Assembly (NCBI RefSeq): GCF_000515115.1
Contig: NZ_AZXF01000014.1
Location: forward strand, 108,912-172,911
Direction: 5' to 3'
DNA from: Nocardiopsis sp. CNT312
GTDB lineage: Bacteria; Actinomycetota; Actinomycetes; Streptosporangiales; Streptosporangiaceae
DNA: 64,000 bases
Below are positions 19,987 to 29,866 of this stretch, piece by piece; position 1 is the stretch's first letter, and each line of letters opens with the position of its first letter. The notes beneath the pieces are model-generated. The model was not told the DNA's origin, made no database searches, and was given only the letters and a program-made list of their open reading frames with translations. The translations under genes were made by a program, and so were the position numbers.

Positions 19987-20673
19987 ATGAGCCCGACGGC
20001 ACCCCCCACCGCGGCGGACGCCGACACACCCTTCTCCCAACGGCTCAAGACCGCCACCTGGAGCGACCACGAATCGGCCGAGTACCACGGCTTCACCCAG
20101 GCCCTCCTCGACGGCACCCTCCCCCTCGACGGGTACACCGCGATGGTCGCCCAGCACTACTTCGCCTACGCCGCCCTGGAGGAGGCAGGCCGCGCGCTGG
20201 CCGACGACCCCGTCGCGGGGCGCTTCTCCTATCCCGCCCTCCTGCGGGTCCCCGCGCTCGTCGCCGACCTGGAGCACCTGGTGGGCCCCGACTGGCGCGA
20301 CCGCGTCTCCCCCACCCCGGCCACACGCACCTATGTGGCGCGCCTCCAACGGATGGCCGACAGCCCCGAGGGATTCGTCGCACACCACTACACCCGCTAC
20401 ATGGGCGACGTCTCCGGCGGGCAGTTCATCCGCCGCGTCGTGGCACAGGCCTACGGGCTCACCGGTGCGGGCCTGTCCTTCTACGTCTTCGACGGACTCG
20501 GCAGCCTGCCGCGCTTTCGCGCCGACTACCGCGCGCGGCTCGACTCCCTGGAGCTGGCCCCCGAGGCAGCCGAGCGGCTCATCGGCGAGGCCCGTCTGGC
20601 CTACCGGCTCAACACCGAGGTCCTCGCCGACCTCGGGCGCGTCCACACCCCCGGCCCCTCCGCCCGCCCCTGA
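19987..20673 (+). CDS. Biliverdin-producing heme oxygenase
   Basis: The 228-residue protein matches the HmuO/HO-1 family. The proximal His lies in SDHESAEYHGF near residue 27, and the distal helix has RYMGDVSGGQFIRR near 138. QHYFAYAALEEAGRAL and FYVFDGLG are further family blocks. It opens heme to biliverdin, iron and CO using reductant supplied by a ferredoxin or flavoprotein; a ferredoxin reductase gene lies 3 kb away but is not linked. The usual length is about 215-240 residues. It is followed 109 bp later by a TetR regulator on the same strand. Confidence 0.9.
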   Translation: MSPTAPPTAADADTPFSQRLKTATWSDHESAEYHGFTQALLDGTLPLDGYTAMVAQHYFAYAALEEAGRALADDPVAGRFSYPALLRVPALVADLEHLVGPDWRDRVSPTPATRTYVARLQRMADSPEGFVAHHYTRYMGDVSGGQFIRRVVAQAYGLTGAGLSFYVFDGLGSLPRFRADYRARLDSLELAPEAAERLIGEARLAYRLNTEVLADLGRVHTPGPSARP

Positions 20674-20781
20674 GAGCGCCCGCCGCCCCCGTCCGCCTCC
20701 CCACGCGCGGAGCACACCGAGCGTGAGGGAGCGGCCCCGGGGGCGTGCGTCCTCCCCCAGATCCCGTGACACCATGGGGGG

Positions 20782-21441
20782 ATGCCCAAGATCTCGGCAC
20801 CGACCATCGCCGCGCACCGTGCCCGCACACGGGAGCGCATCATGGCGGCCGTCGACGAACTGATGCGGACCCAGGGGATCGACCGCCTCTCCATGACCCA
20901 CGTGGCCAGCGCCGCGGGCATGACCCGCACCGCCCTGTACAACTACTTCCCGGACAAGGCCGCGCTGCTCCTGGCCTTCACCGAGGAGGTCAGCGGGGCC
21001 TTCGTCGACCAGTACAGGCGCGGCCTCCCCTCCGGGGTGTCGGCGGCGCGCCGCCTCTCCGCCTTCGTCCGTCTCCAGCTCGAAGGCATCGCCGCCCACC
21101 CCCATCCGCCCGCGGCCGAACTCGGAGCCAGCCTCGGCCCTGAGGCCTACAAGGCGCTCGCCGCGCACGTGGCCCCCATGCAGCAGTTGCTCACGGAGAT
21201 CCTGGAGGAAGGCACCGCCGCGGGCGAGTTCGACCCGCTGCCCCCGGAGGCGGTCGCCCGCCTGACCCTGTCGATGGTCGGCTCCCAGCGCATCCCCCTG
21301 GTGAGCGGACAGGTCGACCTGGACGGGACCCACGCTCTGGTCACCCGCTTCGTCCTGCGGGCCCTGGGGGTGGCGACCGCGACCGTCGACACGATCCTCC
21401 TCGGCCCGGAGCAGAACCTAGCCCAGTGCCGCCCTTCGTGA
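20782..21441 (+). CDS. TetR-family transcriptional regulator near heme oxygenase
   Basis: The 219-residue protein has a TetR helix-turn-helix in residues 14-62: RERIMAAVDELMRTQGIDRL, then VASAAGMTRTALYNYFPDK. The C-terminal part (QLEGIAAHPHPPAAELGASL, QQLLTEILEEGTAAGEFDPL) is typical of an AcrR-like ligand domain. The ATG has only a weak GGGG upstream. Its position after the heme oxygenase suggests it may bind the 15-bp palindrome at 19941-19955, but this is inference. Confidence 0.85.
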   Translation: MPKISAPTIAAHRARTRERIMAAVDELMRTQGIDRLSMTHVASAAGMTRTALYNYFPDKAALLLAFTEEVSGAFVDQYRRGLPSGVSAARRLSAFVRLQLEGIAAHPHPPAAELGASLGPEAYKALAAHVAPMQQLLTEILEEGTAAGEFDPLPPEAVARLTLSMVGSQRIPLVSGQVDLDGTHALVTRFVLRALGVATATVDTILLGPEQNLAQCRPS

Positions 21442-21588
21442 ACACGCGGAGATCAGGCCCGGTCCGCGCACCGCTCCGGCGGACCGGACCGGGGCACGAC
21501 GATTCGCGACACGTCAACTCCTTCGGCGAGAATCGGACCGCACTCCCCCAAGCGAGGCATCCGCCCCACCGCGTCGTAAGGCCCCCAC

Positions 21589-21810
21589 GTGTCCCTCGTG
21601 CTCATCCTGCTCGGCATCCCGCTGGTGTCGCTCGCCCTGTTCAACAGGGTGCCCGTCCTCGCCCGGGGTACCACCGCGACCGCCGGCCGCCCCCGGCTGC
21701 GGCTGCGGCTGCGCCCCGCACGCCTCACCGAACAGGGCCGTGCCCTGTGCACCGCCGTGGGCGGGAGCGCGCTCATCGTGGCGTTCTTCCTCAGCCTGTC
21801 CGGCCGGTGA
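21589..21810 (+). CDS. Small putative membrane protein
   Basis: A 73-residue frame from GTG 21589 encodes two hydrophobic helices (LVLILLGIPLVSLALF and ALCTAVGGSALIVAFFLSL) separated by a basic loop rich in Arg (RPRLRLRLRPARL). This hairpin layout with a basic cytoplasmic loop looks like a real small membrane protein, but no family is recognised. The ribosome site is weak. Its 3' end overlaps the convergent exonuclease gene by 20 bp. Confidence 0.5.
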   Translation: MSLVLILLGIPLVSLALFNRVPVLARGTTATAGRPRLRLRLRPARLTEQGRALCTAVGGSALIVAFFLSLSGR

Positions 21811-22756
21811 GTCCTCCCCTGCCGGAGGCCCTGCGCACGACCAGCCCGCCGACCGCCGTCGCCGCCGCCAGAGCACCGGTGACGGCCGCCGCGGTGGCCA
21901 GCCCCGCGCGCAGGCGCGTGTCCCGGTGCGCGGCCGACTGCGCGGCGGCCCGCTCCCGGGCGCCGAAGGCCCCTCCGCACATCAGCGGGTCCAGCTCCAC
22001 CGCGCGCCAGGCCGATCGCCAGGGCCGCACCGGGCCCATCCCCTGAGGGGCCGCGCCCGTGCGCGGCTTCCAGCGGACCGGCCCCCCGGGGCCCGAGGGG
22101 CTGGTGGGGGTGAGGGCCTTGGGCGGCGGACCGGTGTAGTGCAGCGTTCCGGGGGCGTTGGCGAGCAACTCCACGAGAAGCCCGGCACAGGCCCTGGCGT
22201 CGCCCAGCGCCGTGTGCTGGCCGGTCGGCCAGTCACCGCTGAGGTCGTGGGAGGCCCGGGCCAGCGAGTAGCGCGCCAGATCGAGCTGGGAGCGCAGGGT
22301 GCGCAGCGTGCACAGCCCGGACTGGCCGCGAGGCAGGCCCTGGGGAACGAACTCCGAGGCCAGGAAGCGCTCCTCGAAGTCCAGGTTGTGCCCGACCACC
22401 ACGGCCCCGGAGAAAAGTTCGGCCAGCTTCGCCGCGAGCTGCGCCGCGGTGGGCGCTCCGACGGTGTCGCCGTCGCCGATGCCGTGGAACTCGCGCCCCC
22501 GGACCTCGGTGCGCGGGTCCACCAGGGTGCTGAACTCCTCGACCGGGGTGCCGTCGCCGCGGACCCGGACGACACCCACCTCGACCACGCGGGCACCCGT
22601 GCGCGGGTCCAGGCCGGTGGTCTCCACGTCGAGCACCGCGTACTCCAGGTCCGCCGCCCGCAGGCCGACCCGTCTGCGGGTCAGCGCGCCCCTTCGCAGC
22701 GTTCCCATCACGAGCACCGCTTCCTCTTCCTTGTCGCCGCACGTCCGCACCGACAC
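21791..22756 (-). CDS. DnaQ-like 3'-5' exonuclease with C-terminal membrane helix
   Basis: The 321-residue protein has a DEDDh exonuclease domain at about 35-205: AVLDVETTGLDPRTG (Exo I, DxE), GHNLDFEERFL (Exo II) and HTALGDARACAGLL (Exo III with His and Asp). The rest is an Ala/Pro-rich linker with four cysteine-free blocks and ends in a hydrophobic helix, LATAAAVTGALAAATAVGGLVV, then a basic tail. A membrane anchor on an exonuclease domain is unusual. It might process DNA or RNA at the membrane; the role is unknown. The start may be at 22756 or at the later ATG (MGTLRRGAL). Confidence 0.75.
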   Translation of the reverse strand: MSVRTCGDKEEEAVLVMGTLRRGALTRRRVGLRAADLEYAVLDVETTGLDPRTGARVVEVGVVRVRGDGTPVEEFSTLVDPRTEVRGREFHGIGDGDTVGAPTAAQLAAKLAELFSGAVVVGHNLDFEERFLASEFVPQGLPRGQSGLCTLRTLRSQLDLARYSLARASHDLSGDWPTGQHTALGDARACAGLLVELLANAPGTLHYTGPPPKALTPTSPSGPGGPVRWKPRTGAAPQGMGPVRPWRSAWRAVELDPLMCGGAFGARERAAAQSAAHRDTRLRAGLATAAAVTGALAAATAVGGLVVRRASGRGGLTGRTG

Positions 22757-22929
22757 TACTGCGCACCTGCGACGTATCCTCCGGGGCGGCAGCGCCGAGC
22801 AGACCCTACAAAGTGGTCAACAACATCACATAATTGGAAGAAAAGCTTATTCATTGGCGTTCTCTGCGATGCCCGCAAAAAGACCGACATATATCTCGCC
22901 CGAACGGTGCGAGACGCAGGAGAGCCCGC
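22757..22929. promoter_or_regulatory. AT-rich divergent promoter region
   Basis: This gap between the divergent exonuclease and asparaginase genes contains an unusually AT-rich patch for this chromosome (about 22807-22900, including ACAACATCACATAATTGG). It likely holds both promoters and may carry regulatory sites. A ribosome site CAGGAG precedes the asparaginase ATG by 7 bases. Confidence 0.45.
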
Positions 22930-23901
22930 ATGCCCCAGGTTCCCACGCTCCCGCCCCCGGAATACGTGCCCCTCGCGGAGGTGACGCGCTCCGGAATGCG
23001 GGAGAGCGTCCACTACGGAGCGGTCGTCGCGCTCTCCGCCACGGGTGGGATCGCCCACGCCCGCGGCCCCGTCCACCAGCCGATGTTCCCGCGCTCCGCG
23101 GCCAAGCCGTTCCAGGCGCTGGCCATGCTGCGCGCGGGCGCGCCCCTGGAGGGGGCCGATCTGGCGCTCGCCGCAGGCAGCCACAGTGGCGAGGACGTCC
23201 ACGCGGACAGGGCACGGAGCATCCTGGAGCGGGCCGGCCTGACCCCCGACGCCCTGCACTGCCCCGAGGACGCCCCCCTGGGCCGGGCCGCACGGGAGGC
23301 GTTCCTGCGCGCGGGCCGCGCCCCCCACCGCCTGCTCATGAACTGCTCCGGCAAGCACGCGGGCATGCTCGCGGCGTGTAGGGCGCGGGGATGGGACACC
23401 GACACCTACACCTCCCCCGGACACCCCCTCCAGGTCCTCGTGCGCGAGACCACCGAGGAGATGGCCGGCGAACCTGTCGCGCACACCGCCGTGGACGGCT
23501 GCGGCGCACCCCAGTTCGCTCTCTCCCTGGCCGGACTCGCCCGCGGCCTGTGGCGCATGCGCTCCTCGCCCGAGGGCACCCCGCAGCGGCGCGTGGTCGA
23601 CGCCATGAGCGCCCACCCCGGAGACGTGGCGGGTACCGACCGGACCGACACCGAACTCATGACCCTCATGCCCGGTATGGTGGCCAAGATCGGGGCCGAG
23701 GGCGTCCAGGTCCTCGTCGCCCCCACCGGGGAGGCCGCCGCCGTCAAGATCAGCGACGGCGACGCCGAGGGGCGGGCACGCGCCCTGGTCGCCCTCGACG
23801 CCCTGCGTACCGTCGGCGCGGACGTCTCCCCCGTCCGTGACAGGCTGCGCGCCCGCGTCCACGGGGGCGGAGCGCCCGTCGGCGCGGTCCGCCCCCTGTG
23901 A
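22930..23901 (+). CDS. L-asparaginase II family (AnsA-like, PF06089)
   Basis: The 323-residue protein belongs to the Rhizobium etli-type asparaginase family, distinct from E. coli AnsB. Typical segments include GAVVALSATGGIAHARG, MFPRSAAKPFQALAML near residue 55, AAGSHSGEDVHADR, and MNCSGKHAGMLAAC near 138. VDGCGAPQFALSL and MPGMVAKIGAEGVQ come later. The likely reaction is L-asparagine to aspartate and ammonia. ATG 22930 is chosen over an upstream start because of AGGAG at proper distance. The ferredoxin reductase gene follows 37 bp later on the same strand and may be co-transcribed. Confidence 0.85.
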   Translation: MPQVPTLPPPEYVPLAEVTRSGMRESVHYGAVVALSATGGIAHARGPVHQPMFPRSAAKPFQALAMLRAGAPLEGADLALAAGSHSGEDVHADRARSILERAGLTPDALHCPEDAPLGRAAREAFLRAGRAPHRLLMNCSGKHAGMLAACRARGWDTDTYTSPGHPLQVLVRETTEEMAGEPVAHTAVDGCGAPQFALSLAGLARGLWRMRSSPEGTPQRRVVDAMSAHPGDVAGTDRTDTELMTLMPGMVAKIGAEGVQVLVAPTGEAAAVKISDGDAEGRARALVALDALRTVGADVSPVRDRLRARVHGGGAPVGAVRPL

Positions 23902-23938
23902 ACCACCGACGCGACCCCCGGAAAGGGCACCACGACAC

Positions 23939-25201
23939 GTGCGGCACACCCTCAACGACATCGTCATCGTCGGCGCCGGAATGGCGGGCCTCCACGCGGC
24001 CGAGGCCCTGCGCGAGAACGGCTTCGACGGGCGGATCACCCTGATCGGCGACGAGCCCCACCGCCCCTACTCGCGCCCGCCGCTGTCCAAGGAGGCACTG
24101 ACCGGGGTCGGCATGGGCACCGCCGAGGACGGCCCCGCCCCTCTGGCCGGGCACCGCGCCCTGCGGCTGCGCGACGACGCCGCCGTGGACGCCCTCGGCC
24201 TGGACCTGCGCCTGGGCGCCCGGGCCACCGGGCTCGACACGCGAAGGCGCCGGGTCACCGTGACCGGCACCGGCGGCACCGCCGAGGAAGTGGGCTACGA
24301 CGGGCTCATCGTGGCCAGCGGCGCCCGGGCCCGGCGGCCGGACACCGACCTCGACGGCGTCCACGTCCTACGCACCCTCGACGACGCCGAGGCCGTGCGG
24401 GCGGCCCTCGCCCCCGGCGGGCACGCCGTGGTCGTGGGCGCCGGGTTCGTCGGCGCGGAGGTGGCGGCCAGCGCCCGCGCCGTGGGCATGGAGGTGACCC
24501 TGGTCGAGGCGGCGGCCACACCGCTGACCCGGGTGGTCGATCCGCGGATCGGCCGGATCCTCACCGACCTGCACCGCGAGAACGGCGTGGACGTGCGACT
24601 GGGCACCGGCGTGACCGGGTTCGAGGGCCACCGGCGGGTCGAGCGCGTCCGACTGGCCGACGGCACCGCCATCGAGGCCTCGCTCGTGGTCGCCGGGATG
24701 GGCGTGCACCTGAACACGGAGTGGCTGCGCGGCTCCGGCGTGGACCTGCTCGCCGACGGATCGGTGGCCTGCGACGAGTACGCGGCCGCGTCGGTGCCGA
24801 ACGTCTACGCAGCGGGAGACCTGGCCAATTGGCCGCACCCCCGCTACGGGGGCCGCCTCCGTTTGGAGCACTGGACCAACGCCAGTGAGCAGGCCGAGGC
24901 CGCGGCGCGCAACCTCCTCGCGGGCGAGGGGCGCACGCCCTTCGCCCCAGTGCCCTACTTCTGGTCGGACCAGTACGGCATGAAGGTCCAGTTGCTGGGC
25001 CAGGGGGCGCCCGCCGACCGGGCCGCGTTCGTGCACGGCCGCCCCGAGGACCGCAAGTTCGTCGCCTTCCTAGGCCGCGGCGGCCTCCTCACCGGGATCC
25101 TGGGGCTGCGCTCCACCCCGCGCACCATGCGTTACCGCCCCCTGCTGGAGCGGCCCACCCCCTGGGAAGAGGCCCTGGCCGCCGTCGGCGGCGCCCGCTG
25201 A
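23939..25201 (+). CDS. FAD-dependent ferredoxin reductase
   Basis: The 420-residue protein has an FAD-binding motif IVIVGAGMAGLHAAEAL near residues 9-25, an NAD(P) motif VVVGAGFVGAEVAAS near 167, and the second FAD motif VYAAGDLANWPH near 292. A C-terminal reductase domain (VPYFWSDQYGMKVQLLG near 345) is typical of ferredoxin/putidaredoxin reductases. It moves electrons from NAD(P)H to a ferredoxin for cytochromes P450 or dioxygenases. GTG 23939 is chosen on the basis of the AAAGG upstream and the immediate N-terminal strand; the longer upstream frame is unlikely. No ferredoxin or P450 gene is adjacent. Confidence 0.86.
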   Translation: MRHTLNDIVIVGAGMAGLHAAEALRENGFDGRITLIGDEPHRPYSRPPLSKEALTGVGMGTAEDGPAPLAGHRALRLRDDAAVDALGLDLRLGARATGLDTRRRRVTVTGTGGTAEEVGYDGLIVASGARARRPDTDLDGVHVLRTLDDAEAVRAALAPGGHAVVVGAGFVGAEVAASARAVGMEVTLVEAAATPLTRVVDPRIGRILTDLHRENGVDVRLGTGVTGFEGHRRVERVRLADGTAIEASLVVAGMGVHLNTEWLRGSGVDLLADGSVACDEYAAASVPNVYAAGDLANWPHPRYGGRLRLEHWTNASEQAEAAARNLLAGEGRTPFAPVPYFWSDQYGMKVQLLGQGAPADRAAFVHGRPEDRKFVAFLGRGGLLTGILGLRSTPRTMRYRPLLERPTPWEEALAAVGGAR

Positions 25202-25228
25202 GGCCCGGGCGCAGGGCCGTGGCGGCCC

Positions 25229-26850
<1,622 letters not shown>

Positions 26851-28572
26851 ATGATGTCCAAGGACAGGGACGCCGAGGGCGCGGAGGAGTTCAGGGCCGC
26901 GCGCGACCTGCTGCTGCGCCACCGCGAGGACCGGGCACGGGCGCACCGGGAGTTCGCCTGGCCCTCATCCGACAGGTTCAACTGGGCCCTGGACTACTTC
27001 GACCCCCTGGGCGAGACCATTCCCGACCGGACGGCCCTGTGGATCGTGGAGGAGAACGGCGAGGAGGCCAAGTACACCTACCGGCACCTGTCCGAGCGCT
27101 CCTCCCAGGTGGCGAACTGGCTGATCGGCCAGGGGGTACGCCCCGGCGACCGGATCATGCTCATGCTCGGCAACCAGGTGGAGCTGTGGGAGACCCTGCT
27201 CGCCGCCGTGAAACTGGGCGCCGTGGTGACGCCCACCCCCCCGGCCCTGACCGACGGCGATCTGGCCGACCGCCTGGAGCGGGGCGCCGTCGCACACGTG
27301 GTGTGCACCCCCGACGACACGAAGCGGTTCGAGGCCTTCGAGGGGCACTGGACCCGTGTGTGCGTGGGCTACATGGACGGGTGGCTGAGTTACCCCGACT
27401 CCGAGCACGCCGCCCTGGATTTCGCGCCGCCGCACGCCACCGACCCCGACGACCCCCTGCTGCTGTACTTCACCTCCGGGACCACCGCCCTGCCCAAACC
27501 GGTGACGCACACGCAGCGGTCCTACCCCGTGGGACACCTGTCGACCATGTTCTGGCTGGGCGTCCAGCCTGCCGACATCCACCTGAACGTCTCCCCTCCG
27601 GGGTGGGCCAAGCACGCCTACGGCAGCATGTTCGCCCCCTGGAACGCCGAGGCGACCGTCCTCGTCGTCAACCAGAGCGGCCTGGACGCCGAACTGCTGC
27701 TGGACGAGATCGAGCGCTGCGGCGTGACCACGATGTGCGCTCCCCCGATGGTGTGGCGGGCGCTCGTCCGGACCGGTCTGGCGTCGCGGACGGTCCGTGT
27801 GCGCGAGGCGGTCGCGGCCGGCGAGCCGCTCCCCTCCGACCTGGTCGACCGGGTGCGCGACGCCTGGGGCGTCACGGTCCGCGACGGCTTCGGACAGACG
27901 GAGACGACCCTGCTCATCGGCAACGCCCCCGGGCAGCCGGTCACACCGGGATCGATGGGCCTGCCGATGCCCGGATACGACATCGAACTCCTCGAACAGG
28001 ACAGCGGTGAGCCGACCGACTCCGGCGAGATCTGTGTGGACCTCTCGGGGGCCCCGGCCGGGATGATGGCCGGCTACGCCGACGGCTCGGACGCGCCGCG
28101 CAAGGAGGAGCAGGGCGACTTCTACCGCACCGGCGACATCGCCACACGCGGCCCCGACGGCCGCCTCACCTATGTCGGCCGAACCGACGACGTCTTCAAG
28201 GCGTCGAACTATCGCGTCTCACCATTCGAGATAGAGAACACACTCATCGAGCACGAGTACGTCCGCGAGGCGGCCGTCGTCCCCTCCCCCGACCCGCTGC
28301 GCCTGTCCGTCGCCAAGGCCTTCATCGTCCTCACCGACGGGGTGCCTCCGGACGCCGACACGGCCCGCACCATCCTCGCCTACGCCCGCGAGCACCTCTC
28401 GCCCCACATGAGGGTGCGCCGCCTGGAGTTCGCCGAACTCCCCAGAAGCTCCTCGGGTAAGATCAGCCGCACGAGGCTACGCCAGGCCGAGGCCGAGCGC
28501 GGCACCATGGCGGACGGCGCGCGCAACCCGTGCGAGTTCTGGGAGGAGGACCTCCCCGGTCTGAAGGGCTGA
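26851..28572 (+). CDS. AMP-forming acyl-CoA synthetase (ACSM-like)
   Basis: The 573-residue protein belongs to the acyl-adenylate-forming superfamily. The phosphate loop is YFTSGTTALPKPVTHT near residue 205. DGFGQTETTLLIGN is near 350, YRTGDIA near 424, the hinge GRTDDVFKASNYRVSPFEIE near 440, and the catalytic C-terminal Lys in RSSSGKISR near 535. The order and the sequence VSPPGWAKHAYGSMFAPW resemble the medium-chain acyl-CoA synthetases. It should activate a carboxylic acid with ATP and CoA. The start ATG has GGAGG six bases upstream. The acid is unknown and there is no linked beta-oxidation gene. Confidence 0.87.
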   Translation: MMSKDRDAEGAEEFRAARDLLLRHREDRARAHREFAWPSSDRFNWALDYFDPLGETIPDRTALWIVEENGEEAKYTYRHLSERSSQVANWLIGQGVRPGDRIMLMLGNQVELWETLLAAVKLGAVVTPTPPALTDGDLADRLERGAVAHVVCTPDDTKRFEAFEGHWTRVCVGYMDGWLSYPDSEHAALDFAPPHATDPDDPLLLYFTSGTTALPKPVTHTQRSYPVGHLSTMFWLGVQPADIHLNVSPPGWAKHAYGSMFAPWNAEATVLVVNQSGLDAELLLDEIERCGVTTMCAPPMVWRALVRTGLASRTVRVREAVAAGEPLPSDLVDRVRDAWGVTVRDGFGQTETTLLIGNAPGQPVTPGSMGLPMPGYDIELLEQDSGEPTDSGEICVDLSGAPAGMMAGYADGSDAPRKEEQGDFYRTGDIATRGPDGRLTYVGRTDDVFKASNYRVSPFEIENTLIEHEYVREAAVVPSPDPLRLSVAKAFIVLTDGVPPDADTARTILAYAREHLSPHMRVRRLEFAELPRSSSGKISRTRLRQAEAERGTMADGARNPCEFWEEDLPGLKG

Positions 28573-28588
28573 CCCCGCTCCGCGGGGT
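28572..28588 (+). terminator. Small GC-rich hairpin after the acyl-CoA synthetase
   Basis: ACCCCGC-TCC-GCGGGGT forms a 7-bp stem starting at the last base of the stop codon. No U-tract follows. It could terminate or stabilise the transcript. Confidence 0.4.
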
Positions 28589-28765
28589 ACCGCCACCCGG
28601 AAGAAGCGCCTCTGACACGATGGGACGCCGGCATCCGGATGCGTGCCGGTCCGCCGCACGGTCCCGGTACGGGAAACCCGCGCCTCCCGTCGCGCCCCGG
28701 CCCGTCCGCACTACTGTTCTCCGTGGCGACATCCAGCACCGACAGACGGGACCTGAGGAAGCACG

Positions 28766-29824
28766 ATGCCCAACACCAACGACACCCGGGTGGCCAGCTA
28801 CCAACCGCTCATCGCGCCCCGTGACCTGATCGCCGAACTGCCGCTGAGCGCCGGGCAGGCCGCCCTCGTCTCGTCCTCCCGCGCCGAGGTCAAGCGCGTG
28901 ATCGACGGCGAGGACGACCGGCTCCTGGTCGTCGTCGGCCCCTGCTCGGTGCACGACACCGCGTCGGCGATGGACTACGCCCACCGGCTGGTCGAACTCG
29001 TGCCCTCCGTACGCGACGACCTGTGCGTGGTCATGCGCGTGTACTTCGAGAAGCCGCGCACCACCGTGGGCTGGAAGGGCCTGATCAACGACCCGGCCCT
29101 GGACGACACCTACGACGTGCACCGCGGGCTGCGCACCGCCCGCAAGCTGCTGCTGGACATCAACGCGCTGGGGCTGCCGGCCGGCACCGAGTTCCTCGAC
29201 CCGATCACCCCCCAGTACATCGCCGACGCCGTGACGTGGGGGGCCATCGGCGCCCGGACCACCGAGTCCCAGGTACACCGCCAACTGAGCAGCGGCCTGA
29301 GCACCCCGGTGGGCTTCAAGAACGGCACCGACGGCGACGTGCAGGTGGCGGTCGACGCCGTCGGTGCCGCAGCCGCCTCGCACACCTTCTTCGGGGTGGA
29401 CCCGGCCGGGTCCGGGTCCGTCGTCGTCACCGACGGGAACCCGGACTGCCACGTCATCCTGCGCGGCGGCCGCAAGGGGCCCAACTTCGGGGCCGGTCCG
29501 GTCAACGAGGCCCTGGACGTCATCGCCGGAGCGGGGCTGGAGCGCCGCCTGATGATCGACGCCAGCCACGCCAACAGCGGCAAGGACCACACCCGCCAGC
29601 CAGGCGTGGCCGCCGCCATCGGTGCGCAGATCGCCGAGGGCCAGCGGGGCATCGTCGGCGTCATGCTGGAGAGCTTCCTCGTGGAGGGCGCCCAGAAGCT
29701 CGGCGACCCGGCCGCCCTCACCTACGGGCAGTCCATCACCGACAAGTGCATGGGCTGGGAGACCACCGAGCGGGTGCTCGCCGAACTGGCCGAGTCGGTG
29801 CAACAGCGCCGCAAGCAGGCATAG
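28766..29824 (+). CDS. Class I DAHP synthase (AroG/F/H type)
   Basis: The 352-residue protein shows the class I 3-deoxy-D-arabino-heptulosonate 7-phosphate synthase motifs: VVVGPCSVHD near residue 52, FEKPRTTVGWKGLINDP near 93, GARTTESQVHRQLSSGL, GFKNGTDGD and IDASHANSGKDH. These include the metal and PEP-binding residues. It condenses phosphoenolpyruvate and erythrose-4-phosphate, the first step of aromatic amino acid synthesis. Actinomycetes mainly use the class II enzyme, so this class I copy may be a second isozyme. No other shikimate gene is nearby. Confidence 0.9.
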   Translation: MPNTNDTRVASYQPLIAPRDLIAELPLSAGQAALVSSSRAEVKRVIDGEDDRLLVVVGPCSVHDTASAMDYAHRLVELVPSVRDDLCVVMRVYFEKPRTTVGWKGLINDPALDDTYDVHRGLRTARKLLLDINALGLPAGTEFLDPITPQYIADAVTWGAIGARTTESQVHRQLSSGLSTPVGFKNGTDGDVQVAVDAVGAAAASHTFFGVDPAGSGSVVVTDGNPDCHVILRGGRKGPNFGAGPVNEALDVIAGAGLERRLMIDASHANSGKDHTRQPGVAAAIGAQIAEGQRGIVGVMLESFLVEGAQKLGDPAALTYGQSITDKCMGWETTERVLAELAESVQQRRKQA

Positions 29825-29832
29825 GAGCGGCC

Positions 29833-29863
29833 CCGGGGACCGGCCGCCTCGGCCGGTCCCCGG
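29833..29863. terminator. Bidirectional terminator between DAHP synthase and class D beta-lactamase
   Basis: A perfect 13-bp stem (29833-29845 with 29851-29863) and 5-base loop GCCTC fills the 42-bp gap between two converging genes. No U-tract is present on either strand. Confidence 0.7.
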
Positions 29864-29866
29864 CCC

